From: Pleurodeles waltl
Lineage: Eukaryota > Chordata > Amphibia > Caudata > Salamandridae
NCBI RefSeq assembly: GCF_031143425.1
Contig: NC_090437.1
Location: forward strand, 846,809,978-846,873,977
Direction: 5' to 3'
Length of the DNA stretch: 64,000 nucleotides
Part shown: one piece after another, positions 53,879 through 64,000 of the stretch
How the letters are laid out: the number at the start of each line of letters is the position of its first letter
Numbering within the stretch: position 1 is the stretch's first letter
Position numbers and translations under genes: made by a program
The notes under the pieces: generated by a model
Seen by the model: only the letters and a program-made list of their open reading frames with translations
Databases searched by the model: none
What the model was told of the DNA's origin: nothing

Positions 53879-56330
53879 TTAACCACTAGTGTACGTCGGA
53901 TGGCCAGGAGCCGTCCGGCATCTCAATGCTTGTGTGCCTCGGATGGCTCCCAGTTGTCCATGCACCTGGCACTTGAAATCCCTCTAGTGTGTGCACTAGA
54001 TGGATTTCATTTTGTCTTTTTAGCCTTGGCTTAAAATATCCTCACCCTGTAATGACGATCGGCGTGCTGTGCGTGGCATCATTACAGGGGAAAAAGAAAG
54101 TAAAATGAGCATGCGGACCAACATCATTACAGGGGAGAATGAAAGTAAAATGAGTCCCCATTCCAACTCAAGGGGGCAACCTTCTTTCCGTTCCTCTCAA
54201 TCCCAATGGCAAGCAAGAGGACATTTGATGATTTGACATATGGGCAAGGAGAGCTTGCAAACTCCCAATATCGTCCCACGTGCAATGGGGAGCGGTTAAA
54301 CTTTTTGTACTTGGGTACGCTGCCACCTGGAAAAATCTGCCAGATTCAGATACATCTAGGTGAGTCCAGGGTGGTGTGCTTCACATGCAACCCACACCAT
54401 TTTCCTATCCACAATTCCCTGCAAACCTCCAACTTTGCCTAAAATCACGTATTTTCCCTAAGCTTCTATGATGGAAACTTACTGAATCCATAGGAATCCA
54501 GAAAATTCCTGCCACCTAGCATTGCTCCATCTGTACTGATAAAACTCTGCATCACTTGTGTGGGTGCCCAAAGCAGATTCATGCTAAAAACGTGTTAAAT
54601 TTGGTTCCCCGTTAATTTCTACATGGTTTTGGACCTTCCCTGTTGCTGGCACTTGGCCCACCCACACAAGTTAGGTATCATTTTATCAGAAAACTGAGCA
54701 GAATGCTGGGTGGTAGGATATTTGTGGCTCCCCTCAGAATCCAGAACTTTCCTTCACAGAAATGTAAAGTAAATGTGTTTTTTAAACAAAACTTGAGGTT
54801 TGCAAGGGATTCTGGGTACCAGAACCTGGTGAGAGCCACACAAGTCACACCATTATGGATTCCCCTGGGTGTCAAGTTTTAAAAAATTTACAGGTTTGCT
54901 AGGTTTCTCTAGGTGCCGGCTGAGCTAGAGCCCAAAATCCAAAGCTAGGCACACTGCAAAAAAGGGTCAGTTTTAAGTGGAAAAATGTGATGTGTCCATG
55001 TTGTGTTTTGGGTCGTTTCCTGAAGCGAGCACTAGGGGTACCCACACAAGTGAGGTACAATTTTTATCGGGAGACTTGGGGGAGTGCTGGGTGGAAGGAA
55101 GTTTGTGGCTCCCCTAAGATTCCAGAACTTTTCAACACAGAAATGTGAGGTAAATGTTTTTTGGACAACTTTTGAGGTTTGAAAGGGACTATAGGTAACA
55201 GAACCTGGTAAGAGCCACACAAGTCAAGGATTCCCATGGCTGTCTAGTTTAAAACAATGTACAACTTTTCTAGGTTTCCATAGGTGCACCTAGACCGAGG
55301 AACCAAAATCCAAAGCTAATCAGATTGCAAAAAAAGTGTCCTTTTTGGGTGGAAAATGTGTTGTGTCCCCCATCTTGCGTTTTGGGCCTTTTGCTGTCGC
55401 AGACACTAAGCGTACCTACACAAGTGTGGTACCACTTTTTTATTGGGAGACTTCGGGTATGCTGGGTGGAAGGAAGTTTGTGACTTCCCTTAGAATCCAA
55501 AACTTTCCATTGCAATAATATGAGGTAAATGTGTTTTCAAGACAAAACTTGAGGTTTGAAGGGTTTCTGGATAACGGAACCTGGTGAGAGCCACACAAGT
55601 CACTCTATCCTGGATTCCCCTTGGTGACTAGGTTACACTAGGCCCAGCGGATGTAACAGAATACTGCTTTCAGCAATCTACCACAGGTAGAAGCTACAGA
55701 TGAAAACGTAGAAACAAATTGTGTTTTTTTTAACTCAATTTGAATATTTCTTTATTTCAACAGTTACGTTCTATACAAAAACATTGAAGATCTAAACAAA
55801 TGACCCCTTGCTGAATTTGGAATTTTGTGTACTTTTCAGAAATATATAGCTTTCCGGGATACATCATTGGTTTCACACCTATTTGTACCACTAACTGGAG
55901 GAGGCTGAAAGCACAAAAAATAGGAAAGATGGGCTATGTCCCAGTAAAATGCCAACACTGTGTTCAAAAATTGGGCTTTCTGATTCAAGTCTGCCTGTTT
56001 CTGAAAGCTGCAACATGGTGATTTTAACATCACAAACCCTTCATTGATGCCATATGCAGGGAAAAAAACATATGCTTTCTTCTGAAGCACTTTTGATCAC
56101 AAAAACCCCCAAATGCAGCTGTGTTTTGGCTAATTATCGATCCCCTCCAGGGGAATCCATAAACCCTGGGCACCATCAGAATCCACAGGATGTTGAAAAA
56201 AAGGGATCAAATTTGGCATGGATACCTAATGTGGACAAAACGTTATGATGGTCTAAGCACAAACTCCCCCAAATAGCCAAAATAAGGCTTAACACTGGGA
56301 GTGGGGGGCTGCAGCAAAATGGCTAAAACA
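53879..56330 (+). mobile_element. TTAA-bounded satellite-bearing element (copy 2)
   Basis: It begins TTAACCACTAGTGTACGTC, with TTAA at 53879-53882. It runs through an unknown 5' part (54200 region: ATGGCAAGCAAGAGGACA, open to 54442 but without family match), a satellite array (about 54640-55640) and the shared 3' block (55820-56330). The right end is degraded (GCAGCAAAATGGCTAAAACA) and lacks a clear TTAA. The reverse complement of the better right end at 48834 starts TTAACCCCTTAGCTGC, which resembles this left end, as inverted termini should. Confidence 0.55.
54640..55640 (+). repeat. ~375-bp tandem satellite, about 2.7 units
   Basis: The landmark GAGGTACAATTTTTATCGGG (variants at about 54668, 55045 and 55425) recurs at about 375-380 bp. 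Each unit then has GTGCTGGGTGGAAGGAAGTT, CCAGAACTTT, TTGAGGTTTG, ACCTGGTGAGAGCCACACAAG and TGTGTTTTGGG. The same unit occurs at 59630-60780. Confidence 0.85.
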
Positions 56331-56334
56331 GGTA

Positions 56335-56400
56335 CACACAACACAGACAGACACACAGAGACAGACACACACAGACACGTATATATATATCTATATATTC
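56335..56400. repeat. ACAG/TA microsatellite
   Basis: A run of ACACAGACAGAC-type repeats followed by (TA)n with a few interruptions. Confidence 0.85.
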
Positions 56401-57270
56401 GTGGAGAAATATCAAGTGTTAAAATGACATTATCGTTAGGTATGGAAATACGTTCCTAGTTTACACTGAAAAAGAGATTTTCGCAGGAAAAATGGTTAAA
56501 GTAACATTACAGTTTGGTGTTGAAAATGAGATAAGAACAAATATTAAAAAACAGAAAAACCACTGATACACATCATTTATACTTCAGCGAACTATTCATA
56601 ACTTGAGGACCTGTCATGCACAGCTTATGACCTCACATATTACATCACGCATGACATGTTAAATGACACTATTGAAATAAAGCCCTAAAGGCACATTTGT
56701 TTGTTCATGTTGAACGTTATATGGTGCACTGTTTACATCCCAGTAAAGTTTGAGTGCAAGTAGTACTTCATGTTAAACAAAGTAAAACCTGAGTGCACCT
56801 GATGTGGGTTCCAAAGGCATGTTAGAGTGTAGGTTGCGACCTAAACTTGATGCCCTTTGCAAAAAATTCATGAGATAAACCAAAACTGTTGTTGACAATA
56901 GATTATCCATCAGTGGACAGCGGGGCATGTGTCCATGTTGAATAGTTGAAATCTAGCGCTATAGACAAATGCAATGTAACAATAATGTTTATTAGGAGTA
57001 AATGTTTAGTCAGTCGGTCCATTAATATTCATTAAAAAAAAAAAAAAAATGAATACAAATTTCATTTATACATAATGTTGCAATAAATAACAATCTGTTG
57101 ACAAAAAATCTTCAAAATCAAATCACACATTGATTTATATATAAAGGAGAACAAGATCTTTCCAGCAATCTATTTGCATCTGTGCATGCAGCAACAAATA
57201 ACACCAATTTTATGAGGCCCTGAAATCAAGTAATAAAGTGATTTGAGCATGAAAACGGAAGTAGGAGATA
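56401..57270. other. AT-rich DNA, nothing recognised
   Basis: No coding frame or repeat match recognised. It contains an A15-type run near 57034-57048. Confidence 0.5.
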
Positions 57271-57545
57271 AAAAGCATAGCATACAAAAAAACATTCTTT
57301 ACATTTGAACATAGCTTGAAAAACATATTAGTCCTACATTACTTGCCCACTATATTTTGCAATCTTACTGTAGCCGTAATGAATCTGTATTTACCAATTC
57401 AGACTGCAGAAAAGCATAGCACACAAAAACAGTCTTTCCATTTGAACATAGCTTGAAAAACATACTAGTACTACATTACTTGCCCAGTATATTTTGTAAT
57501 CTTACTGTAATTAATCTGTATTCACCAATTCAGGCTGCAATACTG
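57271..57545. repeat. ~137-bp tandem duplication
   Basis: TTTGAACATAGCTTGAAAAA occurs at about 57305 and 57440, with matching sequence on both sides (AAAGCATAGCA.ACAAAA; CTACATTACTTGCCCA.TAT). Two diverged tandem copies. Confidence 0.85.
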
Positions 57546-58019
57546 AGTGACCAAGTAGGGGGATTAGGGAAATTGTTATTGGTTTCGCATGAAGTTTGCA
57601 AAAAAAGAAGCATGGATTATACAGACTGTGAGCCTCATAGACATGGCACAATGTCTATTTCACAGAAAATATCTCTTAGTTAGGAAACCAACAGATGAAC
57701 AATATAGATTAAAAACCTGCCCAAATTGTGCCTATGCTGGTGATGTGGCAGAAAGTGCAGCTGTGATCGAGGGCCAGGAAACCCCCACTAGACAACAGGG
57801 ATTTCACTTGGGGGGGTTGTCCCCTCGGAAAACAGGATGCCCCCTCCCCCAGGGGGCACATAAAAAAAAAAGTATGTTTATCCCTAAGGGGGTTTAACAT
57901 ATAAAAAAAAAAGAATTGGCAGGGTGGTCGCCCGTGAGCATGGCGACCACCTGTGGGGGCACATTTTTTCAAAATATTTGTATGGTTTCCCTGGGGGCCA
58001 CTATGGACCTCAGGGATAT
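57546..58019. repeat. GC-rich satellite-like DNA with poly(A) runs
   Basis: From about 57775, motifs such as CTTGGGGGGGTTGTCCCC, CCCCCAGGGGGCACAT and CCTGGGGGCC alternate with A-runs. The style matches 13765-15280 and it likewise leads into a (TA)n tract. The left part (57546-57774) is unassigned. Confidence 0.5.
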
Positions 58020-58051
58020 TTATATATATATATACACATCTATATAGATAG

Positions 58052-58103
<52 letters not shown>
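58020..58103. repeat. (TA)n microsatellite
   Basis: A nearly pure TA run of about 80 bp, with a few interruptions on the left. Long Ile-Tyr open frames across it are artefacts. Confidence 0.95.
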
Positions 58104-58105
<2 letters not shown>

Positions 58106-58130
58106 AGAGAGATCGCTTTTGTCAATGCAT

Positions 58131-58172
58131 GTGTGGTTTCCCTGGGGGCTGCGATCGGCCCCCAGGAAAACC
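58131..58172. repeat. Hairpin of satellite core
   Basis: GTGGTTTCCCTGGGGGC pairs with GCCCCCAGGAAAACCAC across a short spacer. It includes one mismatch. Confidence 0.75.
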
Positions 58173-58229
58173 ACACCCACATATAAAAGTGATCTCTTTC
58201 TATATATATATTCGCCACCAGTTCTCTTG

Positions 58230-58470
58230 AAGTTGCAGCTTTATCTTCAAAGCAATGCACATACTACAACTGACACGTTTCAACTGTAGCTTTTAAACAG
58301 CAATAAAAAAGTCAAGTAAGTCTTGTGATTATGTTTCTATTACAAAAGAATCTGACTTTTGTCGAGTTGCAGTTTTGATGCCATAAAGTAGCGCAGAAGG
58401 TTTATAAACCTACTGCAAATATCAAATCTGTCTTTTACGTGAACAGCTGAGTGGATTAGTAAAGCCAGCC
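58230..58470 (+). repeat. piggyBac-associated 5' segment, copy 2
   Basis: It matches 17740-17892 continued at 19985-20050: CAATAAAAAAGTCAAG, CTTGTGATTATGTTTCT, CCATAAAGTAGCGCA and GCTGAGTGGATTA. It shows the uninterrupted sequence across the point where the LTR-like element inserted in copy 1. Confidence 0.65.
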
Positions 58471-58810
58471 ATTACCTGTACTATAATACAAATGAAATGT
58501 ATGTGCGAGGGGGGCTATGGCGAGATGAAGGGCACATTTGCTGGGTGGTAGTGAGGGAATCCAAAGAGGAGGTCATGGGAGCACCAATAATGATTGTTGG
58601 ACTGGGCGCTAGAGGCGCTAAAGACTGGTATGTGACAAGGTGAAGTATTAGTGTGTCTTTTTTGAGTGTCTTGAGAGAATGTGCTGTTGAGGGAAGAAGC
58701 GAAGGTAAGGTGACCTCTACTGTGCACGTATCACACACACACCCACCAGCAATTTTGTGACTGTCTACGAAGGCTAGTGTCTTAGAGCGACAATTTAGTC
58801 AGTAGCAGAG

Positions 58811-59180
58811 ATGGCATCTCGTTGGATGACTGCTGCTTAAGCCCTAACTCGGGTTACAGAGGACAGCTCTGACATAGGATCAGAGACTGAGACAGCAGAT
58901 ACTGAGGCAGCATCTGAGGGATAGGACAAAGGCAGACTCTGGGAGTGATTTTTCAGCTGAGGAGTCCCATTCGATAACTCCTGTTCCAGTGATTCTGAAG
59001 AAGGTGATGAGGACAGTCCTGTTGTCCCTTCGCCAAGACAGTCTGTTCAGCGGGACAATAGCGGGTTAGCACCACCCAGAGAGCAAGGGCTGTGGCGGCA
59101 AGCACAGAGAGAGTGCTCTCTTGGGAACTCCCCAATTTAGTTCAGCCCCAAATTCCACCACCCAAATCGTATTGGGGAGA
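58811..59180 (+). pseudogene. piggyBac-like transposase N-terminus, broken
   Basis: From the ATG at 58811 one frame gives MASRWMTAA, then TEDSSDIGSETETADTEA, CSSDSEEGDEDSPVVPSPRQ and NSGLAPPREQGLWRQAQRE. This acidic, Ser/Asp/Glu-rich N-terminus is typical of PGBD-type proteins. In-frame stops (TAA, TAG, TGA, TGA, TAG) interrupt it. It lies downstream of the 5' segment shared with the transposase-bearing copy at 17500-21500, and that copy lacks exactly this part. After about 59180 the coding sequence ends and satellite-element sequence begins. Family assignment rests on context and composition. Confidence 0.5.
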
Positions 59181-61640
59181 CATCAAAATTATCTATCACA
59201 AAACAACCTGGTTTTGTAAAGCAGGCACCTGCGTTTTTGGTCCTCGGCTTGGCAGCCATGTAGGGAAACCTACCAAACCCAGACATTTCTGGAAACTAGA
59301 CACCCGGGGGAGTCCACAGAGGTGAGACTTGTGTGGATTCCCCTAAGTTTCCTACCCAGAATACCCTGCAAAGGTGACATTTTGAATAAAAATTCTATTT
59401 TTTCGTGCATTTCTGTCACACAAACTACAGGAATATGCTGGGATCCACATAATTCCTACCACCCAGTGTTTCCCCACCTGTCCTGATAAAAACCCTACCC
59501 CACTTGAGTGTCTGTACCTAGTGTCTGCATCAGGAATGGATCCCCCCAGCGTCAACAGTTGCCCTCATGTAAGGACCAACATTGGCCGATGTGTGATCTA
59601 TTCCTGACACGGGCAGTAGGCCTACACACACAAGTGAGGTACCATTTTTATCAGGAGACTTGGGGAAATGCTGGGTGGAAGAAAATTTGTGGCTCCTCTC
59701 AGATTCCAGAACTTTCTATCACCAAAATGTGAGGAAAGAGTGTTTTTTTGCCAAATGTTGAGGTTTTCAAAGGATTCTGGGTAACAGAACCAGGTGAGAG
59801 TGCCACAAGTTACCGCATCCTGGGTTCTCCTGTGTGTCTAGTTTTCAAAAATGCACAGGCTTGGTAGGTTTTCCTAGCTACCGGCTGAGCTAGAAACCAA
59901 AATCCACAGCTTGGCACTTTCCAAAAAACATGTCAGTTTTCAGTGTAAAAATTTGATGTGTCCATGTTGCGGTTTGGGGCATTTCCTGTTGCCGTCACTA
60001 GGCCTACCAACACAAGTGAGGTACCATTTTAATTGGGAGACTTGGGGAAATGCTGGGTGGAAGGAAGTTTGTGGCTTCTCTCAGATTCCAAAACTTTCCA
60101 TCACCGAAATGTGAGGAAAAAGTGTTTTTTTGCCAAATTTTGAGGTTTGCCAAGGACTCTGGGTAACAGAACCTGGTGAGACCGCTACAAGCCACCCCAT
60201 TCTGAGTTCCCTTAGGTGCCTGGTTTCCAAAAATATATAGGTGCCGGCTGAGCCAGAGGCCAAAATCCACAGCTAGGCACTTTGCAAAAAACAGGTCCGT
60301 TTTCTTTGGGAAAATGTGATGTGTCCATGTTGTGTTTTGGGGCATTTCCTGTCGCGGGCTCTAGGCCTTCCAACACAAGTTAGGTACCTTTTTTATCAGG
60401 AGACTTGGGGGAATGCTAGGTGGGAGTGTGTTTATGGCTTCTCTCAGATTCTAGAACTTTGCAGCACCGAAATCTAAGTGAAAAGTGATTTTTTGCCAAA
60501 TTTTGAGGTTTGCAAAGGATTCTGGGCAACAGAACCTGGTGAGAGCCCCACAAGCCATCTCGTGTCTAGTTTTGAAAAATCCACAGGTTTGGTGGGTTTC
60601 CCTAGGTGCTGGCTGAGCTAGAGGGCCAAAATCCACAGCTAAAACTTAAAAACAAAACACGTCAGATTTCAATGTAAAAGTGTGATGTGTCCATGATGTG
60701 TTTCCTGTTGCTGACAGTAGGCCTTCCCATACAAGTGAGGTACCAGTTTTATAGGGAGACTTGGGGGAACACAGAATAGCAGAACAAGTGTTATTGCCCC
60801 TTGTCTCTCTCTACATTTTGTCCTTCCAAATGTAAGGCAGTGTGTAAAAAAAGAGGTCTATTTGAGAAATGCCCTCTAATTCACATGCAGGTATGGGGAC
60901 CCCAGAATTCAGACATGTGCAAAAAACACTGCTTCTCAACACCTTATCTTGTGCTCATTTTGGAAATACAAAGGTTTCCTTGATACCTATTTTTCACTCT
61001 TTATATTTCACCAAATGAATTGCTGTATACCCTGTATACAATAAAAACCCACTGCAAGGTGCAGCTTATTTATTGGCTTTGGGTACTTAGGCCCATATTT
61101 ATACTTTTTTAGCGCCGCAATTGCAGCGTTTTTTGACGCAAAATTGGCGCAAACTTACAAAATACAATTGTATTTTGTAAATTTGCGCCGATTTTGCGTC
61201 ACAAAGAGGCGCAAATGCGGCGCTAAAAATGTATAAATATGGGCCTTAGTGTTTTGATGAACCTACAAGCCCTATATACCCCCGCAACCAGAAGAGTCCA
61301 GCAGACATAATGATATATTGCTTTAAAAAAATTGCCATAGCTGGAAAAAGTTATAGAAGAAAACGTGGACAGAAATGGCAAATTTTTCGCTGTCACTTTC
61401 TGTATGAAAACCTTGAAGGATCTACACAAATGACTCCTTGCTGAATTCAGAATTGTGGCTACTTTTCAGAAATGTTTATCTATCTGCGATCCAGAATGGT
61501 TTCACACCCATTTCTGTCACTAAGTGGAAGGAGGCTAAAAGCACAAAAAATAGTAAAAATGGGCTATGTCCCAGTAAAATTGTGTTGAAAAATGTGGGAG
61601 GCCCAGCAGCTAAGGGGTGTTCACAGAGAAACCCAGTTGG
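59181..61640 (+). repeat. Satellite-bearing element sequence, copy 3
   Basis: Satellite units begin near 59633, 60016, 60378 and 60733, giving a period of about 355-383 bp. They carry the GAGGTACCATTTTTATCAGG-type landmark, TCCAGAACTTTC, TTTTGAGGTTTGC and GGTGCCGGCTGAGCTAGAG. The 3' part (61249-61640) matches 43550-43630 plus 48343-48830. A palindromic MITE at 61090-61245 interrupts it. The end reads CAGCAGCTAAGGGGTGTTC, with the expected TTAA mutated. Confidence 0.8.
61090..61245. mobile_element. Palindromic MITE, 156 bp, TTA duplication
   Basis: The tips GGCCCATATTTATAC and GTATAAATATGGGCC are exact inverted repeats. The arms stay nearly perfect through AGCGCCGCA.TTG and GCGCAAATTTACAAAATAC. 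TTA flanks both sides (61087-61089 and 61246-61248). Removing it joins TTTGGGTACTTAG to GTTTTGATGAAC, as in the satellite-element copy at 43540-43560. Its tips resemble those of 10123-11026. Confidence 0.9.
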
Positions 61641-61659
61641 TCCATAAACAAAGCAATAT

Positions 61660-62235
61660 TATCTAGTAACTTCTGCAATGCTATCCCAGTTCTGTAAAAT
61701 ATGGCACAGTCCACTGCATATAGCAGAGCCACCAGCTGCTGAGCTCCCACCCTTGGAGTATATGCCTTTATGTGCAACAAAAATGTGTTGAGGCAGAAAA
61801 GAATGAACGCCAGAACATATCCTTATCTGATGCCTCTGATCTTTATTGGGGAGGTGCGTTCATCATTGAGACCTTATCTGATGCACCAATTTACATCCCC
61901 ATGAAGTTGGGTCAATACACAATCAGAGGACCCACTCCCATTTCTAACATCCTACCCAATATATTTCCTCAGTTAAAGTAATCAAACATGGAGATAAAAT
62001 CCAAACAACCCAGATGTAGACAGCCCATTTTCACCCTGGTATGTTTGCTGATTAAGAGATGAACAATCAGACACTGGTATACTGTCCCCATGACCTGCCT
62101 GAACCCATACTGCACCTCAAATAGAATATCTCTCTCAGTAGGCCAAACCTCCAGCCAACCAAACTGAATATTTCCAAGCACTTTGGTGGTAGAGTTCATG
62201 AGGGAGATAAGATGATAACAGCAGGGCTCCTACTT
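61660..62235 (-). pseudogene. Non-LTR retrotransposon reverse transcriptase scrap
   Basis: The minus-strand stretch 61969-62199 contains WPTERDILFEVQYGFRQVMG, then CLIVHLLISKHTRV and LDFISMFDYFN. This matches the reverse-transcriptase pattern '..iL...Q.GFR...gT.dqi..l..li......g..l...FlDf..AFD.v.'. Stops interrupt the downstream part. It differs from the L2-like and L1-like fossils elsewhere in the window. The clade is unassigned. Confidence 0.6.
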
Positions 62236-62363
62236 CTTGAAGATTGGACAATGATTCCGTTAGATCAAGACTTGGGGGCTGGTATGCACTGCACTCTACA
62301 TCACATTGACTAATAATGGGGTCATCTTTGAATAGGTTGATGGGGACCCGGTACGGGCCCGGT

Positions 62364-62590
62364 GAACAAGTTACTTACCTACGGTAACGCTTTTTCTGGT
62401 GGATACAGTAGCTACCTGTGGATTCCTTGCCTTATTAATGCTCCCAATGCACCAGCATTTGATGGACATTTTCTACCTAGGTCTTCACGTCGACGAGGAC
62501 GTCACAACTGCATGGCTCCGCATGCGACTCCGTCTGACGTCATAGTGGCAATAAGAAGTCCTCGCCGGCATACTGACATCAGATTCAACA
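62364..62590 (+). repeat. DIRS copy C terminal repeat
   Basis: It matches 35962-36174 of copy B with substitutions, including TTACTTACC..GGTAACGC, TAGCTACCTGTGGATTCCT and CGTCGACGAGGACGTCAC. Confidence 0.85.
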
Positions 62591-62772
62591 GTTGTTTGCG
62601 TGCCTTTGAGACAAACAGGTGAATACCGACTTCACAAGAACAATATATACCAATCCAAATGAAAATATAAACCAAAATATGTGTTTATATAAAAACACTA
62701 AAAACATATATATATTTATAGCAAAAGAAGTCTTGGAATGACCAGGCAGGCAACGGGGAGGCGGATGGGACT

Positions 62773-62884
62773 GTGAGGAATCCACAGGTAGCTAATGTAT
62801 CCACCAGAAAAAGCGTTACCAAAGGTAAGTAACTTGTTCTTCTGATGGATACAACTACAAGTAGATTCCTCACCTTACGAATAG
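62773..62884. repeat. DIRS copy C internal complementary region
   Basis: The first half (62773 to about 62839) complements this copy's left end. The second half, beginning TTCTGATGGATACAACTAC, complements the expected right end, which is outside the window. The junction reads CTTGTTC|TTCTG, as in copy B with one substitution. Confidence 0.85.
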
Positions 62885-62927
62885 AATCCCAAAGCAGTCC
62901 TGCACTCGGAGGTGGGTGCCTGAGTGG

Positions 62928-63752
62928 TCAAACCAAGAAACCCTGCAAAACAGAACACGCAAAATGGCTGTCCCTCCTAACTTCAGAGTCTAAGCAATAA
63001 TGCTTCACGAAAGTGTGGAGGGAAGCCCAAGTTGTGGCCTTACAAATGTCTGCAACTGGGACACCTCTAGCCAAGGTCGAAGTAGCAGACTTAGCCCTGG
63101 TGGAATGGGCCCTAATACCTTCAGGAGAAACCGTCTTTGCCAGTGAATAACAAATCTTTGTGCAAAGAATGACCCATCTGGAAAGGGTTCTCTTGTGGAC
63201 GGCTTTGCCCTTCATCTTGCCCACACATCCAATGAAGAGTTGATCATCAACACGAAAGTCTCTTGTCAGTTCAACGTAAGAACTCAGAGCCCTTCTTGGA
63301 TCTAGGGGATGAAGTCTTCCCTCCTCCTTTGAAGGATGGAGAGGAGAGTAAAAGGAAAAGAGTGTTATAGATTGCCTCATATAAAAGGGAGTGACAACTT
63401 TATGAAGGAAAGCTGCCATGGTTCTCAGCACCACCTTGTCAGCATGAAAGGATGTAAAAGGAGGTTTCACACTAAGAGCCTGGAGATCACTCACACGCCT
63501 ACCAGACGTGAAAGCTGTGAGGAAAACTGTTTTTAAAACTAAAAGCCTCAATGGGCAAGAAAGCACAGGCTCAAACGGTGAATCCATTAAAAAAGTAAGA
63601 ACCAAATTCAAATCCCACTGAGGCATGAGAAACGTAGTGGGAGGAAACTTGTTAGTCAGGCCTTTCAAGAACCTAATAACTATATGGGACTTAAATCTCC
63701 AGGCATGTAGGTGCAGGCTCTGAAGGTGGGGGTGTAGAACCTGCCCCTGCAA
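62928..63752 (-). pseudogene. DIRS tyrosine recombinase, N-terminal deletion (copy C)
   Basis: A 274-codon open frame. It keeps the catalytic set: TSGRRVSDLQAL (Arg), HSTRAKSATS (His, Arg) and FVKHYCLD (Tyr). A deletion removed the core-binding part (YANRWSKF..SALSAF in copy B) and joined the C-terminal tail of the reverse transcriptase (GQVLHPHLQSLHLHAWR) in frame to the recombinase. Without the core-binding domain it should not recombine DNA unaided. The frame itself is uninterrupted, which is unusual for a defective copy. Confidence 0.85.
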
Positions 63753-64000
63753 CTGTGAGAGGAGGTCTGCCCTGAGAGGGAGACAGAGTGGAGGGCAAAG
63801 TGAGAGTTGGAGAAGGTCTGTGTATCACACCATTCTTGGCCAATCTGGGGCTATTAAAATGACTTGAGACCAATCTTGGCGAATCTTACTCAGAACCAGA
63901 GGAATCAAAGGTATTGGGGGAAACGCGTAAAGCAACTAGTCGCACCAAGACATCTGAAACGCGTCCACAAATGCTCGCTGCACCGGATACTGGAGGCTGC
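63753..64000 (-). pseudogene. DIRS reverse transcriptase C-terminal part (copy C), truncated
   Basis: It is collinear with 37755-38003 of copy B (post-RNase H region). It is cut by the window edge, so intactness cannot be judged. Confidence 0.75.

Larger units (their letters stand above)
62364..64000 (-). mobile_element. DIRS retrotransposon copy C, internally deleted, truncated by window
   Basis: Its left end GAACAAGTTACTTACC at 62364 corresponds to 35962 of copy B. It carries the terminal repeat, the internal complementary region, the recombinase and the end of the reverse transcriptase, then runs off the right edge. Compared with copy B, the segment equivalent to about 37432-37712 is missing, with the join near 63696 (GGGACTTAAATCTCC). 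The rest is diverged but collinear. Confidence 0.9.

Noticed and set aside
54206..54442. 78-codon frame starting MASKRTFDDLTYGQ
   Set aside because: Considered as a transposase N-terminus because of its place in a TTAA-bounded element, but no family motif and it soon enters satellite-element sequence.
57709..58289. Frames on both strands with Ile-Tyr repeats
   Set aside because: Same artefact from the (TA)n tract at 58020-58103.

Overview
This window looks like repeat-dense DNA from a giant-genome salamander. Pleurodeles or a close relative is my best guess, made from recollection of the repeat families and not from a search. I recognise no host protein-coding gene, no tRNA or rRNA gene and no prokaryotic feature in 64 kb. 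What can be read is mobile DNA: three DIRS tyrosine-recombinase retrotransposons, one endogenous retrovirus, large LTR-like insertions with perfect 5-bp target duplications, piggyBac-type DNA transposons carrying a ~360-380 bp satellite, three non-LTR retrotransposon fossils, and several palindromic 'chain of hairpins' elements with 3-bp target duplications.

Layout. 1-4920: a decayed DIRS element on the minus strand, cut by the window edge and split by an LTR-like insertion (about 720-2598) that itself holds a perfect 76-bp-armed palindrome (866-1036). 5240-8900: an L2-like LINE fossil (minus) split by two hairpin-chain elements (5818-6365, 6864-7493). 9550-12545: an L1-like LINE fossil (minus) split by another (10123-11026). 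13430-17420: GC-rich degenerate satellite in opposing orientations between inverted copies of one ~200-bp repeat, with a (TA)n tract, a further hairpin-chain element and a GT-rich minisatellite. 17420-21530: piggyBac-related DNA split by a 2.1-kb LTR-like element (17893-19984, duplication AACGT), then a broken piggyBac transposase. 22934-33441: an endogenous retrovirus (minus) with ~611-bp LTRs, a broken env and an integrase remnant. 34360-48837: satellite-bearing element containing an LTR-like element (34967-42839, duplication TTTCC), which contains an apparently complete DIRS element (35962-42003). The same outer element also holds two LTR-like elements of another family nested in opposite orientation (43631-48342 containing 43962-46644, duplication GTAAT). 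48838-53878: the least repetitive part, with short hairpins only. 53879-61640: two more satellite-bearing elements, one fused to a piggyBac-like N-terminal coding remnant. 61660-62235: LINE reverse-transcriptase scrap. 62364-64000: a third DIRS element, internally deleted, running off the right edge.

The best-preserved system is the DIRS element at 35962-42003. It has gag, reverse transcriptase/RNase H and tyrosine recombinase frames all open, inverted terminal repeats, and an internal complementary region that equals the reverse complement of its two ends joined together. The nesting order gives a relative chronology: LINEs and satellite elements are oldest, LTR-like elements came next, and the DIRS element is late.
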